From Acidobacteriota bacterium (GTDB lineage: Bacteria > Acidobacteriota > Holophagae > Acanthopleuribacterales > Acanthopleuribacteraceae), in assembly GCA_020637335.1 (NCBI GenBank), contig JACJWC010000018.1:31648-95647 (forward strand): a stretch of 64,000 nt of DNA. The letters are read 5' to 3'. Shown here one piece after another: positions 1 to 9,351 of this stretch (position 1 is the stretch's first letter; each line of letters starts with the position of its first letter). A program made the position numbers and the translations under genes. The notes beneath the pieces were generated by a model. The model searched no databases and had not been told where the DNA came from. It saw only the letters and a program-made list of their open reading frames with translations.

Positions 1-2289
1 ATCCTCAATCAGTTGCGCCACGATGCTTATGCGTTCCGCGAGTATACCTGTACGCACAATTTGCCAACCGTGATCCCGCACCCGCTTTATGTTTACGGGG
101 CAAATGGCACCCTTCCGCAGGCATTTTTTGAAAAGATCGCGCTTATGTTTCCCCTTTTTGAAGTGCTGAATGGTCAGCGCAATTTCCTCCAAAACTACTT
201 GGCCTGGGCCTGGGTCAGATCCTTATCACCCCAACGCTTGGAGGAATTAGGCAAAAAACACCAAATGAGCCCTTTGCGTTTCTGCAGCGATTATCAACGC
301 CGCATGTGTGGTGGAAGTGACGACCACTTTGGCTTATTTGCCGGCAGTTGTGGAACCTACATTTCGCTGCCAGAGGGTTGGCAGACTTCCGGAAAACCGA
401 CCAGTTTTTGGATTTTAGAAGCCCTGCGCTCCGGGGATTTGGCACCTTATGGACCGCTTGCCGATGAAGAAAAACTGCATGTCGGCCTTTTGGATTATTT
501 CTGCCAATTAGCCATCAACATGCGCGATCCCGGTCTGGTCCGCATGTTCCTGCACAAGGGGACCCTACGCGATAAATTGGTCGCCCTGACCTTGTCCAAC
601 GCGCTGCAAGAACTCAAACGCCACGGCTACACCATGCGGTTCCTGCGCACTTTAGCCGATGCCTTGCGCGGCAAAAGGCCAAGCACACTCATGAACTGGA
701 CCCTGCGCCGTGAATACAAACCCCTGCTTGTGCAAGTGGATAAACTGGCGCTGGCCAGCCGCAAAGGACCTGAACCCTTACGCCACGCGTTTCTGGAAGT
801 GCTGCCAGAGGTTTACCAAAGCCTCAACCGCATTGTCATTGATCGGATCAATGATCAAATTCAGGGATTTGCCAAAGACCGCCCCTTGCGCGCCTGGTGG
901 CTGGACTTTATCGAGCATTTTGAAGTTTCCAGTCATCTGCGTAGTTTGTTCAGTTCCGATTCAAAAAGCGAAGAGGGCAGCCCAAGGCTCAATTTGGGTC
1001 AACTGTTTGACAATTTATCCTTCCCGCTGCTGGCTTCCGGCCTGATTGCCGGTTCGGTTTATGCCACCCACAAAACCTTGAATCAGAACCGCGCCTTTCT
1101 CAATCGCTTTGCATCTGAACTCGATATTCCGCAACATCCAAAAGTGCTTTGGTTGACCGATACTTTTGCTGACCAAAACGGGGTCTCCCACACCTTGGAT
1201 GAAATTCGCGCTTACGCCGCGGAACACGGTGTTCAATTAGATGTGCTGGTTTGTCATGAGTCCGCAGCGCCACAACAGAACCTGATTGTGCTCGAACCTA
1301 TCGAAACTTTCAGTTTGCCGCAATTTGGGAACCAGCTCTTTCGTGTGCCTGATTTGATCCAAGTCTTTAACACCTTTCGCGAAGGTCAATACGATCGACT
1401 GGTCATTTCCACTGAAGGTTTTTTAGGCATGATCGGCCTGCTTCTGAAATGGGCGTTTAACGTGCCGGCCCACTTCTATATGCACACCGATTGGCTGGCC
1501 TATGCGCGAGACGCCATGGGTTCCGAACCCGAAATACTCGACCGAATCAGAAGGCTCCTTCGCACCTTCTATCAACAGTTTGATGGCATTTTCGTTTTAA
1601 ACAGCGAGCACCAAAACTGGTTGGCGAGCAAAGATATGGCGATTCCTAAGGATCGGATCCACAAAACGGCACATTGGGTCCACCCTTGTTTTCATCCAGG
1701 CCTTCGCCAGCCACGCCTACAAGCCCAACCGTTCTCGCTTTTGTATGTCGGCCGGTTAAGTTCAGAAAAAGGCATTTGGGAACTACCCAGACTGGCTCAG
1801 GCATTGGATTTCGCGCAGATTAATTACCAATTTAATATCGTCGGAGAAGGACCCGAGCGTGAAAAACTCAAGCAAACAATGCCGCAGGCACACTTTCACG
1901 GCTGGCAACCGCAACACGAATTGCCAGTTTTTTACGCCAACGCAGATTTGTTGGTTATGCCTTCCCGCTTTGACACCTTCGGCAATGTCATTCTCGAAGC
2001 GCTAGCCTGTGGTTGCCCGGCTGCAGCCTACGCTCAGAAAGGACCGGCCGACCTGATCGAATCCGGCACAAGTGGCATTCTGGCCCATGATTCCGAGCAA
2101 CTCTTCAGCCAAATCATAGAATACAGCAAACGGCCGGATCACCAGATGAAACTGCGGTCTGGGGCGCTGGCCCGAGCGAAACAATTCGGCCGTGCCCGCA
2201 TCATGCACCAGCTTTTAAGGGACTTGGGATTACCGACCGATCAAACCCAGGTGGAATCAGACGAAACTTTCGCTCGGGTGCATGCCTAA
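1..2289 (+). CDS. PHP domain-GT4 glycosyltransferase fusion, 5' truncated by window edge
   Basis: The reading frame is open to the first base; the first in-window start (TTG at 13) is internal, so the gene begins upstream. The N-terminal ~115 visible residues look like the end of a PHP metal-dependent phosphoesterase domain: HPLYVYGANG, FEVLNG and the metal-type motif GGSDDHF followed by GTYI. After a ~250-residue middle region of unknown fold, residues ~375-745 form a GT-B glycosyltransferase of family 4: the N-terminal Rossmann start VLWLTDTFADQNGVSHTL, then LLYVGRLSSEKG and the donor-binding region MPSRFDTFGNVILEALACG with its EX7E-like signature. It likely transfers a sugar from a nucleotide sugar to a lipid or polysaccharide acceptor at the cytoplasmic membrane face. 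GT4 assignment is firm, PHP good, substrate unknown. Confidence 0.85.
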   Translation: MLNQLRHDAYAFREYTCTHNLPTVIPHPLYVYGANGTLPQAFFEKIALMFPLFEVLNGQRNFLQNYLAWAWVRSLSPQRLEELGKKHQMSPLRFCSDYQRRMCGGSDDHFGLFAGSCGTYISLPEGWQTSGKPTSFWILEALRSGDLAPYGPLADEEKLHVGLLDYFCQLAINMRDPGLVRMFLHKGTLRDKLVALTLSNALQELKRHGYTMRFLRTLADALRGKRPSTLMNWTLRREYKPLLVQVDKLALASRKGPEPLRHAFLEVLPEVYQSLNRIVIDRINDQIQGFAKDRPLRAWWLDFIEHFEVSSHLRSLFSSDSKSEEGSPRLNLGQLFDNLSFPLLASGLIAGSVYATHKTLNQNRAFLNRFASELDIPQHPKVLWLTDTFADQNGVSHTLDEIRAYAAEHGVQLDVLVCHESAAPQQNLIVLEPIETFSLPQFGNQLFRVPDLIQVFNTFREGQYDRLVISTEGFLGMIGLLLKWAFNVPAHFYMHTDWLAYARDAMGSEPEILDRIRRLLRTFYQQFDGIFVLNSEHQNWLASKDMAIPKDRIHKTAHWVHPCFHPGLRQPRLQAQPFSLLYVGRLSSEKGIWELPRLAQALDFAQINYQFNIVGEGPEREKLKQTMPQAHFHGWQPQHELPVFYANADLLVMPSRFDTFGNVILEALACGCPAAAYAQKGPADLIESGTSGILAHDSEQLFSQIIEYSKRPDHQMKLRSGALARAKQFGRARIMHQLLRDLGLPTDQTQVESDETFARVHA

Positions 2290-2417
2290 AACCGCTTAAA
2301 CTATGGTTTTAAATAAAAAAAATATGGGCCAGCCTTATTAAAATCCTCATTGACGCCGAATAAGGCCAGCTTTACAATCAGATGACCCTATTCTGTCCAT
2401 TCATTCGGAGAATATAT

Positions 2418-3026
2418 ATGAAAAAGGCCTTTTTAGTTTGTCTTCTTTTCCCTGCTGCATTGTTTGCGCAATCAATCAATGACACAGGTGTCCCCAGTTT
2501 CAGCAGCTTTCAGGGCTTTACCCGGGCCGCTGGTACAGATTCATTTGATGGTACTGAATCCACCATGAGCCCCCGTTTTTTCCGCTCTGGCACCCCAGGC
2601 GACGCGTGCTCGACTTTTAGCTCGGGTAACTTCCAATATAGAACCTATGAATTCTTTACCGATAACAGTGGCATGTTGACCGTAAACTTTGACCCAGGTA
2701 CCTGTGGAACCGGCATTTTTGTTACCTTCCACAACACCTCCTTCAATCCGGCCAACATTTGTGAAAACTATGTATGGTCCTTTGGATCCTCACAAGCGTT
2801 TTCCGAAACATTTGCCGTCAACCCAGGTCAACAAATGGTCATGGTCGTTTCCGGCGTTGCCAATGCACCTGGCGTGGTTTGCGGTCCCTACAGCTATGAA
2901 ATCATCGGCGATGCGCCGCCAATTTTCATCCCCACTTTGGGCACCACTGGCACCTTCGTTCTGATTGGTCTGGTAGCCGTACTGGGCGTTGGTTACACCA
3001 TTCGCCGCCGCAAAGCTGTTGCCTAA
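2418..3026 (+). CDS. Secreted protein with IPTL-CTERM sorting tail
   Basis: A 202-residue protein starting at the ATG at 2418 (GGAG at 2407-2410); an earlier in-frame ATG at 2382 would put extra residues before a clean signal peptide (MKKAFLVCLLFPAALFAQ). The mature part is Ser/Thr/Gly/Phe rich with several Cys and no recognised domain. The C-terminus has the tripartite layout of IPTL-CTERM proteins: IPTLGTTG, a hydrophobic segment (~177-195) and RRRK. Family knowledge: such tails mark surface proteins processed by exosortase/rhombosortase-like systems; none is encoded here. It is followed directly by a strong terminator, so it is probably monocistronic. Confidence 0.8.
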   Translation: MKKAFLVCLLFPAALFAQSINDTGVPSFSSFQGFTRAAGTDSFDGTESTMSPRFFRSGTPGDACSTFSSGNFQYRTYEFFTDNSGMLTVNFDPGTCGTGIFVTFHNTSFNPANICENYVWSFGSSQAFSETFAVNPGQQMVMVVSGVANAPGVVCGPYSYEIIGDAPPIFIPTLGTTGTFVLIGLVAVLGVGYTIRRRKAVA

Positions 3027-3046
3027 TCCTCAGCCTAAATGGTTCG

Positions 3047-3076
3047 AAAAAGCCCGGTTTTGCCGGGCTTTTTTTA
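3047..3076. terminator. Bidirectional rho-independent terminator
   Basis: AAAAAGCCCGG, a five-base loop, then CCGGGCTTTTTTT. The A-run and T-run on either side let it serve both the IPTL-CTERM gene (+) and the acyl-CoA dehydrogenase (-), which converge here. Its right end overlaps the last codon of the latter. Confidence 0.92.
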
Positions 3077-4813
3077 TTCCAGATCCCAGGTGTATCCCTT
3101 TTCGTAAGTTTGCACGGCCAGCTCTTTAAGCAACTCGTCATCGTTCTCGTCGATCATGCGCAGGTGCTGGTGGACCCGAGTTCGCACTTGGCCGGCAAAG
3201 ATGGTGGCTATGTCTTTTTCGCTCGCTGCATGATCGGGTCCCTTTTCGTCAAGCGCAGACGTCACCCGACTCAACACACAGCCCAACACAAATAAATCGA
3301 TCATGACATTGGCCATTCGGCCGGTCGCAAACTGTTTGCCGATGATATTTTTGCCGTGTTTGCGCAAAATTCGATCAGCCATCGCAGCCAGGTCACGGGT
3401 CAGGTCTTCAAAGAGTTCAGCCTCCACACGCAATAAAGCATGGCACTTGGAAAGTGATCGTTTGGCTGATTTATAACCAACCGCCCAATTGGCGCGCTTT
3501 TTGGCATAGTCGTAAAGTAACCCAAACCCTTTGATCGGATGATCAAAGATACCGGAAAGCGATTTTGCCATTTCGCGTAAACCTTGACCCACGTCGTTTA
3601 GGGCCGTCAAAGCGATAAACAAGCGCAGAATTTCGTTAGTGCCTTCAAAAATGCGGTTAATCCGGCAGTCACGTAAAATTTGCTCGTAGGGCAACTCGCG
3701 CATATAGCCCATCCCACCGGCAACCTGCAAGGCCTCATCTGCAGAGCGCCACAGTGCTTCACTGGCAAAAACCTTGGTAATAGCGGCTTCAACAGAATAG
3801 TCATCGTAGGGCACGTCTGACAGGGCTGCAACGGTCATGACCGCTGATTCTGCCGCATAACAATCCACTACCATCTGACCAATTTTGCCTTTGATCATGC
3901 CAAAGCTGCCGATCGGTTGTCCAAACTGCTGCCGTTCTGTGGCATGGGTGCTGGCTTTATGGATCAAATTCTTCATCGCACCGACACAGCCGCCGCCCAA
4001 TCCAGATCGTCCACTGTTCAGAATGTTCATGGCGACCTTAAATCCACCATCCAAGGGCCCCAACAAATTCTCTTTGGGCACCTTGACATCCTCAAAATAG
4101 ACCGAGGTCGTTGAACTCGCTCGCAAACCCATTTTATCTTCGTGCTCACTCACGGAAACGCCTGGCATATCTCGTGTTACGATAAAGGCGGAAAGATGGG
4201 AACGCGCTTCTGCCTCGCCTGTTTTGGCAAAAACGGTGAAAAAATCGGCGATCCCGCCGTTGGTAATCCAAATTTTGCTGCCATTAAGCAGGAAATGATC
4301 GCCTTTATCGATCGCAGTGGTACGAATGGAGGCGGCGTCGGAACCTGCTGTAGGCTCGGTTAAACAAAAGGCAGCGATCATTTCTCCGCTGGCCAAGCGT
4401 TCATAGTAACGAGCCTTCTGCTCGTCTGTACCAAACAGTTTGAGTCCGCGCATGCCAATTGAGCTGTGTGCGCCAATGGTAACGGCGATAGAAGCATCAT
4501 GACGCGCAACCTGTTGCAAGGTGCGCGAATAGGCCCGATTGCCAAATCCCATTCCTCCAGCTGAATCGGGAATAATTAATCCGAACAAGCCGAACTGGCG
4601 CAATTCCTCGATCAATTCGGGTGGAAAAAAACCTTGGCGATCCCACGCCTGAAAATCGGCCTCACGGCCCGCTAAAAAATCATCAATCGCCTCCAAAACG
4701 GGATCCAAAAGCTCCTTTTCACCAGGATCCATTTTGGGGAATGGGAACAAAACCTCCTGTTCGATTTCGCCAGCACAGAGCGATCGGATAAAAGAAATAG
4801 AACGGTCAACCAT
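3074..4813 (-). CDS. Acyl-CoA dehydrogenase, long VLCAD/ACAD9-like form
   Basis: A 579-residue FAD-dependent acyl-CoA dehydrogenase, expected to introduce a trans-2 double bond into acyl-CoA and pass electrons to ETF. The N-terminal helical domain (~30-145), the middle beta domain (CLTEPTAGSDAAS, ~150-160; WITNG) and C-terminal helices with RQQFGQPIG are all present. The catalytic base is probably Glu390 in RIFEGTNEI. It is ~190 residues longer than short/medium-chain enzymes; the extra C-terminal helical domain resembles VLCAD/ACAD9. It lies 68 bases downstream of the hydroxyproline genes on the same strand, so co-transcription is possible though no role there is obvious. Chain-length specificity cannot be read from sequence. 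Confidence 0.92.
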   Translation of the reverse strand: MVDRSISFIRSLCAGEIEQEVLFPFPKMDPGEKELLDPVLEAIDDFLAGREADFQAWDRQGFFPPELIEELRQFGLFGLIIPDSAGGMGFGNRAYSRTLQQVARHDASIAVTIGAHSSIGMRGLKLFGTDEQKARYYERLASGEMIAAFCLTEPTAGSDAASIRTTAIDKGDHFLLNGSKIWITNGGIADFFTVFAKTGEAEARSHLSAFIVTRDMPGVSVSEHEDKMGLRASSTTSVYFEDVKVPKENLLGPLDGGFKVAMNILNSGRSGLGGGCVGAMKNLIHKASTHATERQQFGQPIGSFGMIKGKIGQMVVDCYAAESAVMTVAALSDVPYDDYSVEAAITKVFASEALWRSADEALQVAGGMGYMRELPYEQILRDCRINRIFEGTNEILRLFIALTALNDVGQGLREMAKSLSGIFDHPIKGFGLLYDYAKKRANWAVGYKSAKRSLSKCHALLRVEAELFEDLTRDLAAMADRILRKHGKNIIGKQFATGRMANVMIDLFVLGCVLSRVTSALDEKGPDHAASEKDIATIFAGQVRTRVHQHLRMIDENDDELLKELAVQTYEKGYTWDLE

Positions 4814-4881
4814 GCCAAGCCTCCAATGTCAGGTGTTTTCTCCAGTCTACACCCACTTGGCGCCCAACCCAGCAAGAAGCC

Positions 4882-6111
4882 TTAGCCAAATCGGCCTGGG
4901 AAAAGGTGCGGATAAGGCACCGCATTGCCCGCCATGCTTTCTGCCACCAATTGACCACAAACCGGGCCCAAGGTTAATCCCAACATCGCGTGCCCATAGT
5001 TGACCCATACATCGCTCGCTCCGGGCAATGGCCCCACGTAAGGTAGCCCATCGGGCGTACAGGGCCGTAATCCTGACCACACCGGCACTTCCGACCACAT
5101 GGCGGGGTTCCAATTGCCAATAAAAGCTTGACATGATTTGTGAATACCCTGAATGCGTCGATCCTGTATCTTTGTCTCAAACCCTGCCAATTCCATGGTA
5201 CCAGCAACCCGCAGGCGGGAATCAAAGGGCGTAATCGCTACGCGTCCTTCCACCAGGATTAAGGGATGCTTGAGTTGCATGGGCGGTTGGTCATGCGTTT
5301 GACTATAACCTCGGCCGGGTTGCAGTGGTAAATTCAGACCCAAACCCCTAAGAATCTGAGAACTATGCGCCCCTGCGGTCAAAAGGATGTGCTCACTGGA
5401 CGTCGTTTTTCCCGATTCGAGTTGGATTTGATGGCGACTTTGAACCCGTTTCAACGAAATCACCTTTTCCTGCTCAAAAACCACGCCGCGTTTCCGCAAT
5501 GCCTTTTCCAAGGCGACACAGAATCGGCCGGGATCGACAACATCGTCACCGGGAAAAAAAACGCCACCTTTAGCGCGCCAATCCACATCCGGCTCCAATT
5601 GAGACAAACTGACTTCGTACGCCTGAAGACCCAACCCGCGGGCCTTTTCAGCGACTTTTAACTCCTCTTCCAAGCTGTGCGCGCTGCCACAAACCATCAC
5701 CAAGCCAGGATGCGCAACGTGAAAGTCCAAACCGGAGTCGGCCATTTCGGCAAACAGGATTTTGCTTTTCAAACATAAATCGCGCAGTACCGGACTTGCC
5801 GAATCTACATGGGATTGGTTGCTGGAACGCCAAAAGCGATAAAGCCAACCTAAAAGCTCTAAATCCAGGCGCGGTTTGATGTAAAACGGGCTCTCCCGAT
5901 TGAACATCCATTTGATTCCCTGCCAAACCACACCGGGTGCCGCGAGGGGAATGATATGCGAAGGCGCGACCAGACCGGCGTTGCCTGTTGCAGCTCCGCT
6001 TGCGGGTTTCTCGGCTTCGAGAATACGTACTTGAAATCCATTTTCTTGCAGAAAATAGGCACTGCACAGGCCCATGATCCCGCTACCCACCACCACACAT
6101 TCTTTTGCCAT
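4882..6111 (-). CDS. FAD-dependent D-amino-acid (probable cis-4-hydroxy-D-proline) dehydrogenase
   Basis: A 409-residue DAO-family flavoprotein. It starts at the ATG at 6111, one base after the epimerase stop; a longer reading would overlap that gene. The dinucleotide-binding GSGIMG motif (residues 8-13), EAEKPASGAATGNAG and a C-terminal GLRPCTPDGLPYVGP match DadA/D-hydroxyproline dehydrogenases. Inference from context: it oxidises cis-4-hydroxy-D-proline made by the adjacent epimerase to pyrroline-4-hydroxy-2-carboxylate, the substrate of the DHDPS-family enzyme at the head of the operon. The single-subunit form differs from multi-subunit LhpBEF systems. D-amino acid or glycine oxidation are alternatives. 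Confidence 0.85.
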   Translation of the reverse strand: MAKECVVVGSGIMGLCSAYFLQENGFQVRILEAEKPASGAATGNAGLVAPSHIIPLAAPGVVWQGIKWMFNRESPFYIKPRLDLELLGWLYRFWRSSNQSHVDSASPVLRDLCLKSKILFAEMADSGLDFHVAHPGLVMVCGSAHSLEEELKVAEKARGLGLQAYEVSLSQLEPDVDWRAKGGVFFPGDDVVDPGRFCVALEKALRKRGVVFEQEKVISLKRVQSRHQIQLESGKTTSSEHILLTAGAHSSQILRGLGLNLPLQPGRGYSQTHDQPPMQLKHPLILVEGRVAITPFDSRLRVAGTMELAGFETKIQDRRIQGIHKSCQAFIGNWNPAMWSEVPVWSGLRPCTPDGLPYVGPLPGASDVWVNYGHAMLGLTLGPVCGQLVAESMAGNAVPYPHLFPGRFG

Positions 6112-6112
6112 G

Positions 6113-7120
6113 TCACACCACCGAAAATCCAAAGGCGTAGGGATCCGTTTCGTCAATCGTCAGCGTGTTGTAACCATAAATGCGCGCCCATCCGCGAATC
6201 TCGGGAATAATCGCATCGTATTCACCTACTTTTAGCCGGGCCGCAATCCGGCCTTCAAAGGTAGAGCCAATAATGCTTTCGTGGATAAAAACATCCCCTT
6301 CATTTAATTTGCCTAATGCGGCCCATTGGGCCATGCGTGCGGATGTCCCCGTTCCACACGGCGATCGATCGATGGCTTTTTCACCATAAAACACAGCGTT
6401 TCGCGCACTGCTTGATGCCGCTAATGGCGCGCCTGTCCATTGAATGTGGCGCAACCCGCAGATATCGGGATCACTCGGATGCTGAAAGGTGTAGCGCTCG
6501 TTTATTGCCGTGCGCAATGCGCGCGCCATCAAAATCAAGTCGCTGGCCGAATAGTGCTCCAGCCCTGCAAAATTCGGCTGCGGATCAATAATCGCGTAGA
6601 AATTTCCACCGTAAGCCACATCAAAACGGATTGGGCCAAGTTGAGGCGATTCTATTTCCAAATCCCGCTGGAATAAAAACGAAGGAACATTCTCGATCGC
6701 AACAGATGTAACTTTGCCCTGCTCTTGTGTGTAACGGGCAATCACCAGGCCCGCCGGTACTTCCAAACGCAGGACACCTTGAACTTTGGGCACAACCAGT
6801 TGCTCCTCGATTAAGACAGTGACTGTCCCAATGGTGCCGTGGCCGCACATCGGCAAACACCCACTTGTTTCGATAAATAGGATCCCCACATCGTTTTGCG
6901 GATCGGCTGGCGGATAAATTAAAGTCCCCGACATCATGTCGTGGCCACGTGGCTCAAACATTAGACCCTGACGAATCCAATCAAAGTGCTCGATAAACTC
7001 AAGCCGGCGTTCCATCATGGTTCGTCCCTGTAAAAGCGGGGCGCCACCAGCAACAACCCGAACCGGATTCCCGCACGTGTGTGCGTCGATACAAAAAAAA
7101 CGTTTGTTGATCACTCCCAT
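6113..7120 (-). CDS. 4-hydroxyproline 2-epimerase (proline racemase family)
   Basis: A 335-residue proline-racemase-fold enzyme with both catalytic cysteines: Cys92 in MCGHGTIG and Cys255 in DRSPCGTGTSAR. Two Cys fit a racemase/epimerase; trans-3-hydroxyproline dehydratases carry Thr at the second site. It should convert trans-4-hydroxy-L-proline to cis-4-hydroxy-D-proline. The neighbours (FAD dehydrogenase, deaminase, semialdehyde dehydrogenase) argue for hydroxyproline over proline as substrate. Its start overlaps the GntR gene end by 10 bases and its end is one base from the FAD gene, so translation is probably coupled. Confidence 0.9.
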   Translation of the reverse strand: MGVINKRFFCIDAHTCGNPVRVVAGGAPLLQGRTMMERRLEFIEHFDWIRQGLMFEPRGHDMMSGTLIYPPADPQNDVGILFIETSGCLPMCGHGTIGTVTVLIEEQLVVPKVQGVLRLEVPAGLVIARYTQEQGKVTSVAIENVPSFLFQRDLEIESPQLGPIRFDVAYGGNFYAIIDPQPNFAGLEHYSASDLILMARALRTAINERYTFQHPSDPDICGLRHIQWTGAPLAASSSARNAVFYGEKAIDRSPCGTGTSARMAQWAALGKLNEGDVFIHESIIGSTFEGRIAARLKVGEYDAIIPEIRGWARIYGYNTLTIDETDPYAFGFSVV

Positions 7121-7767
7121 ACCTCAATAAGACCTCGCGCCATATTATTTAAAAAGCCCATTAAGCCATGTAATCCTTCCAAGGCCATTTCCTCGTCTTC
7201 GGCTTGCAAGCCTTCCATCATGCGAATATGAAAAGACGCAGGTTGGGTCAATTTTTCATCGCGGCCAGCATAAAACCACAAACGACGGGAATGCGCGTGT
7301 AGCGGCGCCAAAGCAGCTGTGGCGTAGCGGTTGCGTGCCGCATCACACAGAATCACGTCGAACTCATGGTCCAGGCGCATAAATTGTTTGGTATCCGAAT
7401 TTTCAGCGGCCGTATGCATGGCATGCGCAACCCTGGCCAGCTCTTTTTTGTGCTCTGGTTTACTCCGTTTACAGGCTTTGCTGATTAAAAGGGCTTCCAG
7501 TGCCTGTCGCGTCTCCAACATCAGGAAAAAATCGCCGACATTGATATCGGTGACGATCATGCCTTTTCGGGGCAACACGTTGATTAAGCCCTGGTGTTTC
7601 AACAATTGAAGCGCTTCTCGGACGGGTGTCCTGCCGATGTTTAACTGCTCCACCAGTTCCATTTCTGTAAAGATCTGGCCCGGTTTCATCTCAAGGGTCA
7701 CGATTTTCTCTTCGATCAGGTTGTAAGCCTTTCCAGCTAAGGACTTGGAGGGCAGTGTGGCAAGCAT
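7111..7767 (-). CDS. GntR-family (FCD subgroup) regulator of the hydroxyproline operon
   Basis: A 218-residue regulator. Residues ~10-75 form the GntR winged helix (IEEKIVTLEMKPGQ, IGRTPVREALQLLKHQGLI); residues ~80-215 are an all-helical FCD effector domain with the spaced Asp/His metal-binding pattern (RLDHEFDVILCDAARN, HSRRLWF). It sits inside the operon between the semialdehyde dehydrogenase and the epimerase, so it most likely represses its own operon and is released by hydroxyproline or a pathway intermediate. Effector and operator are inference; a 10-base palindrome ahead of the first gene is a candidate site. Confidence 0.9.
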   Translation of the reverse strand: MLATLPSKSLAGKAYNLIEEKIVTLEMKPGQIFTEMELVEQLNIGRTPVREALQLLKHQGLINVLPRKGMIVTDINVGDFFLMLETRQALEALLISKACKRSKPEHKKELARVAHAMHTAAENSDTKQFMRLDHEFDVILCDAARNRYATAALAPLHAHSRRLWFYAGRDEKLTQPASFHIRMMEGLQAEDEEMALEGLHGLMGFLNNMARGLIEVWE

Positions 7768-7776
7768 GTTTACTCC

Positions 7777-9351
7777 TTAAAGCGGGGCCTGGGTCATCTC
7801 CCCATTAATCGTACGCCAAATCCCCAATGGATTTTGGTTTTGTAAGGCGGGAGGCAAAGCTTCGTGCGGCCAATTCTGAAAACATTGAGGCTGGATCCAA
7901 CGCCGCAAGGCCGAAGATCCCACCGAAGTAAACCGTGCATCGGTACTCGCCGGATACGGGCCTCCATGCTGCATCGCATGGCAAACCTCTACACCGGTAG
8001 GGACTCCGTTAAACAACAAACGACCCGCACGTTGACGCATAACGCCAATACATTCCGAATAATTGGCCAATTCAGCAGGATCTGCCCAAAACGTGGCCGT
8101 TAACTGGCCTTTTAAGGTATCCAACACGCGCTTGAGCTCCGATCGGTCCTGGCAGCGAACAACCAAGCTGAACGGGCCAAACACTTCTTCTTGCCAATTG
8201 GGGTTTTCCAAAAATTGGCCCGCTGAACACACACCCAAAACGCCAGAAACCCGATAGAGGTCATGCGCGCCTGGCGACACGAGCAGACCAATCCCGCTCT
8301 GAACCCGATTTGAACAGGATTCTTGGAAGTGTCGGTAGGTCCTTTCGTTCAACATGGGTTCGGGTCCCAGCTTTTTGGCCTGTTCCACCATTTGGTCAAG
8401 GAATGCGTCCGTTTCTGGACCTTCCTCCACCAGGATCAGGCCTGGATTTGTGCAAAATTGGCCCGCATTTTGACAAACCGATCCCACCAAGGTTCGAGCC
8501 AAATCGCCTAAAGGCCTTTGCGCCGAAACCGTGACCACCATGGGGTTGATCGATCCCATCTCGGCAAAAAACGGAATGGGGTTCGGTCGTGAGGCAGCCA
8601 AGTCAAACAGGGCGCGTCCAGCATGTAGCGAACCCGTAAACCCCACAGCCCGAATGGGTTCACCCAGTACGAGCGACCGCCCCACTTGAGGGCCCGGTCC
8701 CTGTAACATTTGAAAAGTTCCTTCGGGCATTCCAGTGGCCAGACCCGCTTGACGGATACAGTCCGCAACCAAGGCACTCGTGCCTAAATGACCCTCATGC
8801 CCTTTCACAATGACCGGACAACCCACCGCAAGCGCGGAAGCCGTGTCGCCACCAGCCACTGAAAAAGCCAATGGGAAATTGCCGGCCGAAAAGACTAACA
8901 CCGGTCCCAGCGCTGCAAAACAGGTTCGAATATCGGGTTTTGGCAAAGGTTTTCGCTCTGGATCGGCCAAATCCAGGACCGGTGCGCGCCAGCTCTCGGA
9001 TCGCGCCAATTGCGCAAATAACCGCAACTGATTACACGTTCGGCCCCGCTCTCCGGCCAAACGCGCCATAGGCAAACCGGTTTCCCGATGACAGCGATCC
9101 AACAGAGAATCACCCAGCGTTTCAATAGCCTGTGCAATCTGTTCCAAAAACTGGGCGCGTTTTTCGCCCGCCAACCCAGAAAAATGCTCAAATGCGTGCT
9201 GGGCCAGGCGCAGAGCACGGCTTATTTCGTCGGTGTTGGCCGTAACAAAATGTTCCGGCAAGTGTTTGCCTTCCATTGGGTTAAAGGACAGCTGAAACTC
9301 GCTGCCCAAATGGGACCATTCCCAGCCAATCAGGTTACCGAGAGGGATCAT
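7777..9351 (-). CDS. Alpha-ketoglutarate semialdehyde (2,5-dioxovalerate) dehydrogenase
   Basis: A 524-residue aldehyde dehydrogenase of the ketoglutarate-semialdehyde type. The catalytic Cys is at ~300 (NAGQFCTNPG) and the general base Glu at ~264 (FAEMGSINPM); the NAD(P)-binding turn is GFTGSLHAG. Family knowledge: it oxidises 2-oxoglutarate semialdehyde to 2-oxoglutarate, the last step of hydroxyproline catabolism. The divergent GQFCTNPG context and length match this subfamily better than betaine or succinate-semialdehyde enzymes. Its ATG overlaps the TGA of the upstream deaminase by 4 bases. Confidence 0.92.
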   Translation of the reverse strand: MIPLGNLIGWEWSHLGSEFQLSFNPMEGKHLPEHFVTANTDEISRALRLAQHAFEHFSGLAGEKRAQFLEQIAQAIETLGDSLLDRCHRETGLPMARLAGERGRTCNQLRLFAQLARSESWRAPVLDLADPERKPLPKPDIRTCFAALGPVLVFSAGNFPLAFSVAGGDTASALAVGCPVIVKGHEGHLGTSALVADCIRQAGLATGMPEGTFQMLQGPGPQVGRSLVLGEPIRAVGFTGSLHAGRALFDLAASRPNPIPFFAEMGSINPMVVTVSAQRPLGDLARTLVGSVCQNAGQFCTNPGLILVEEGPETDAFLDQMVEQAKKLGPEPMLNERTYRHFQESCSNRVQSGIGLLVSPGAHDLYRVSGVLGVCSAGQFLENPNWQEEVFGPFSLVVRCQDRSELKRVLDTLKGQLTATFWADPAELANYSECIGVMRQRAGRLLFNGVPTGVEVCHAMQHGGPYPASTDARFTSVGSSALRRWIQPQCFQNWPHEALPPALQNQNPLGIWRTINGEMTQAPL

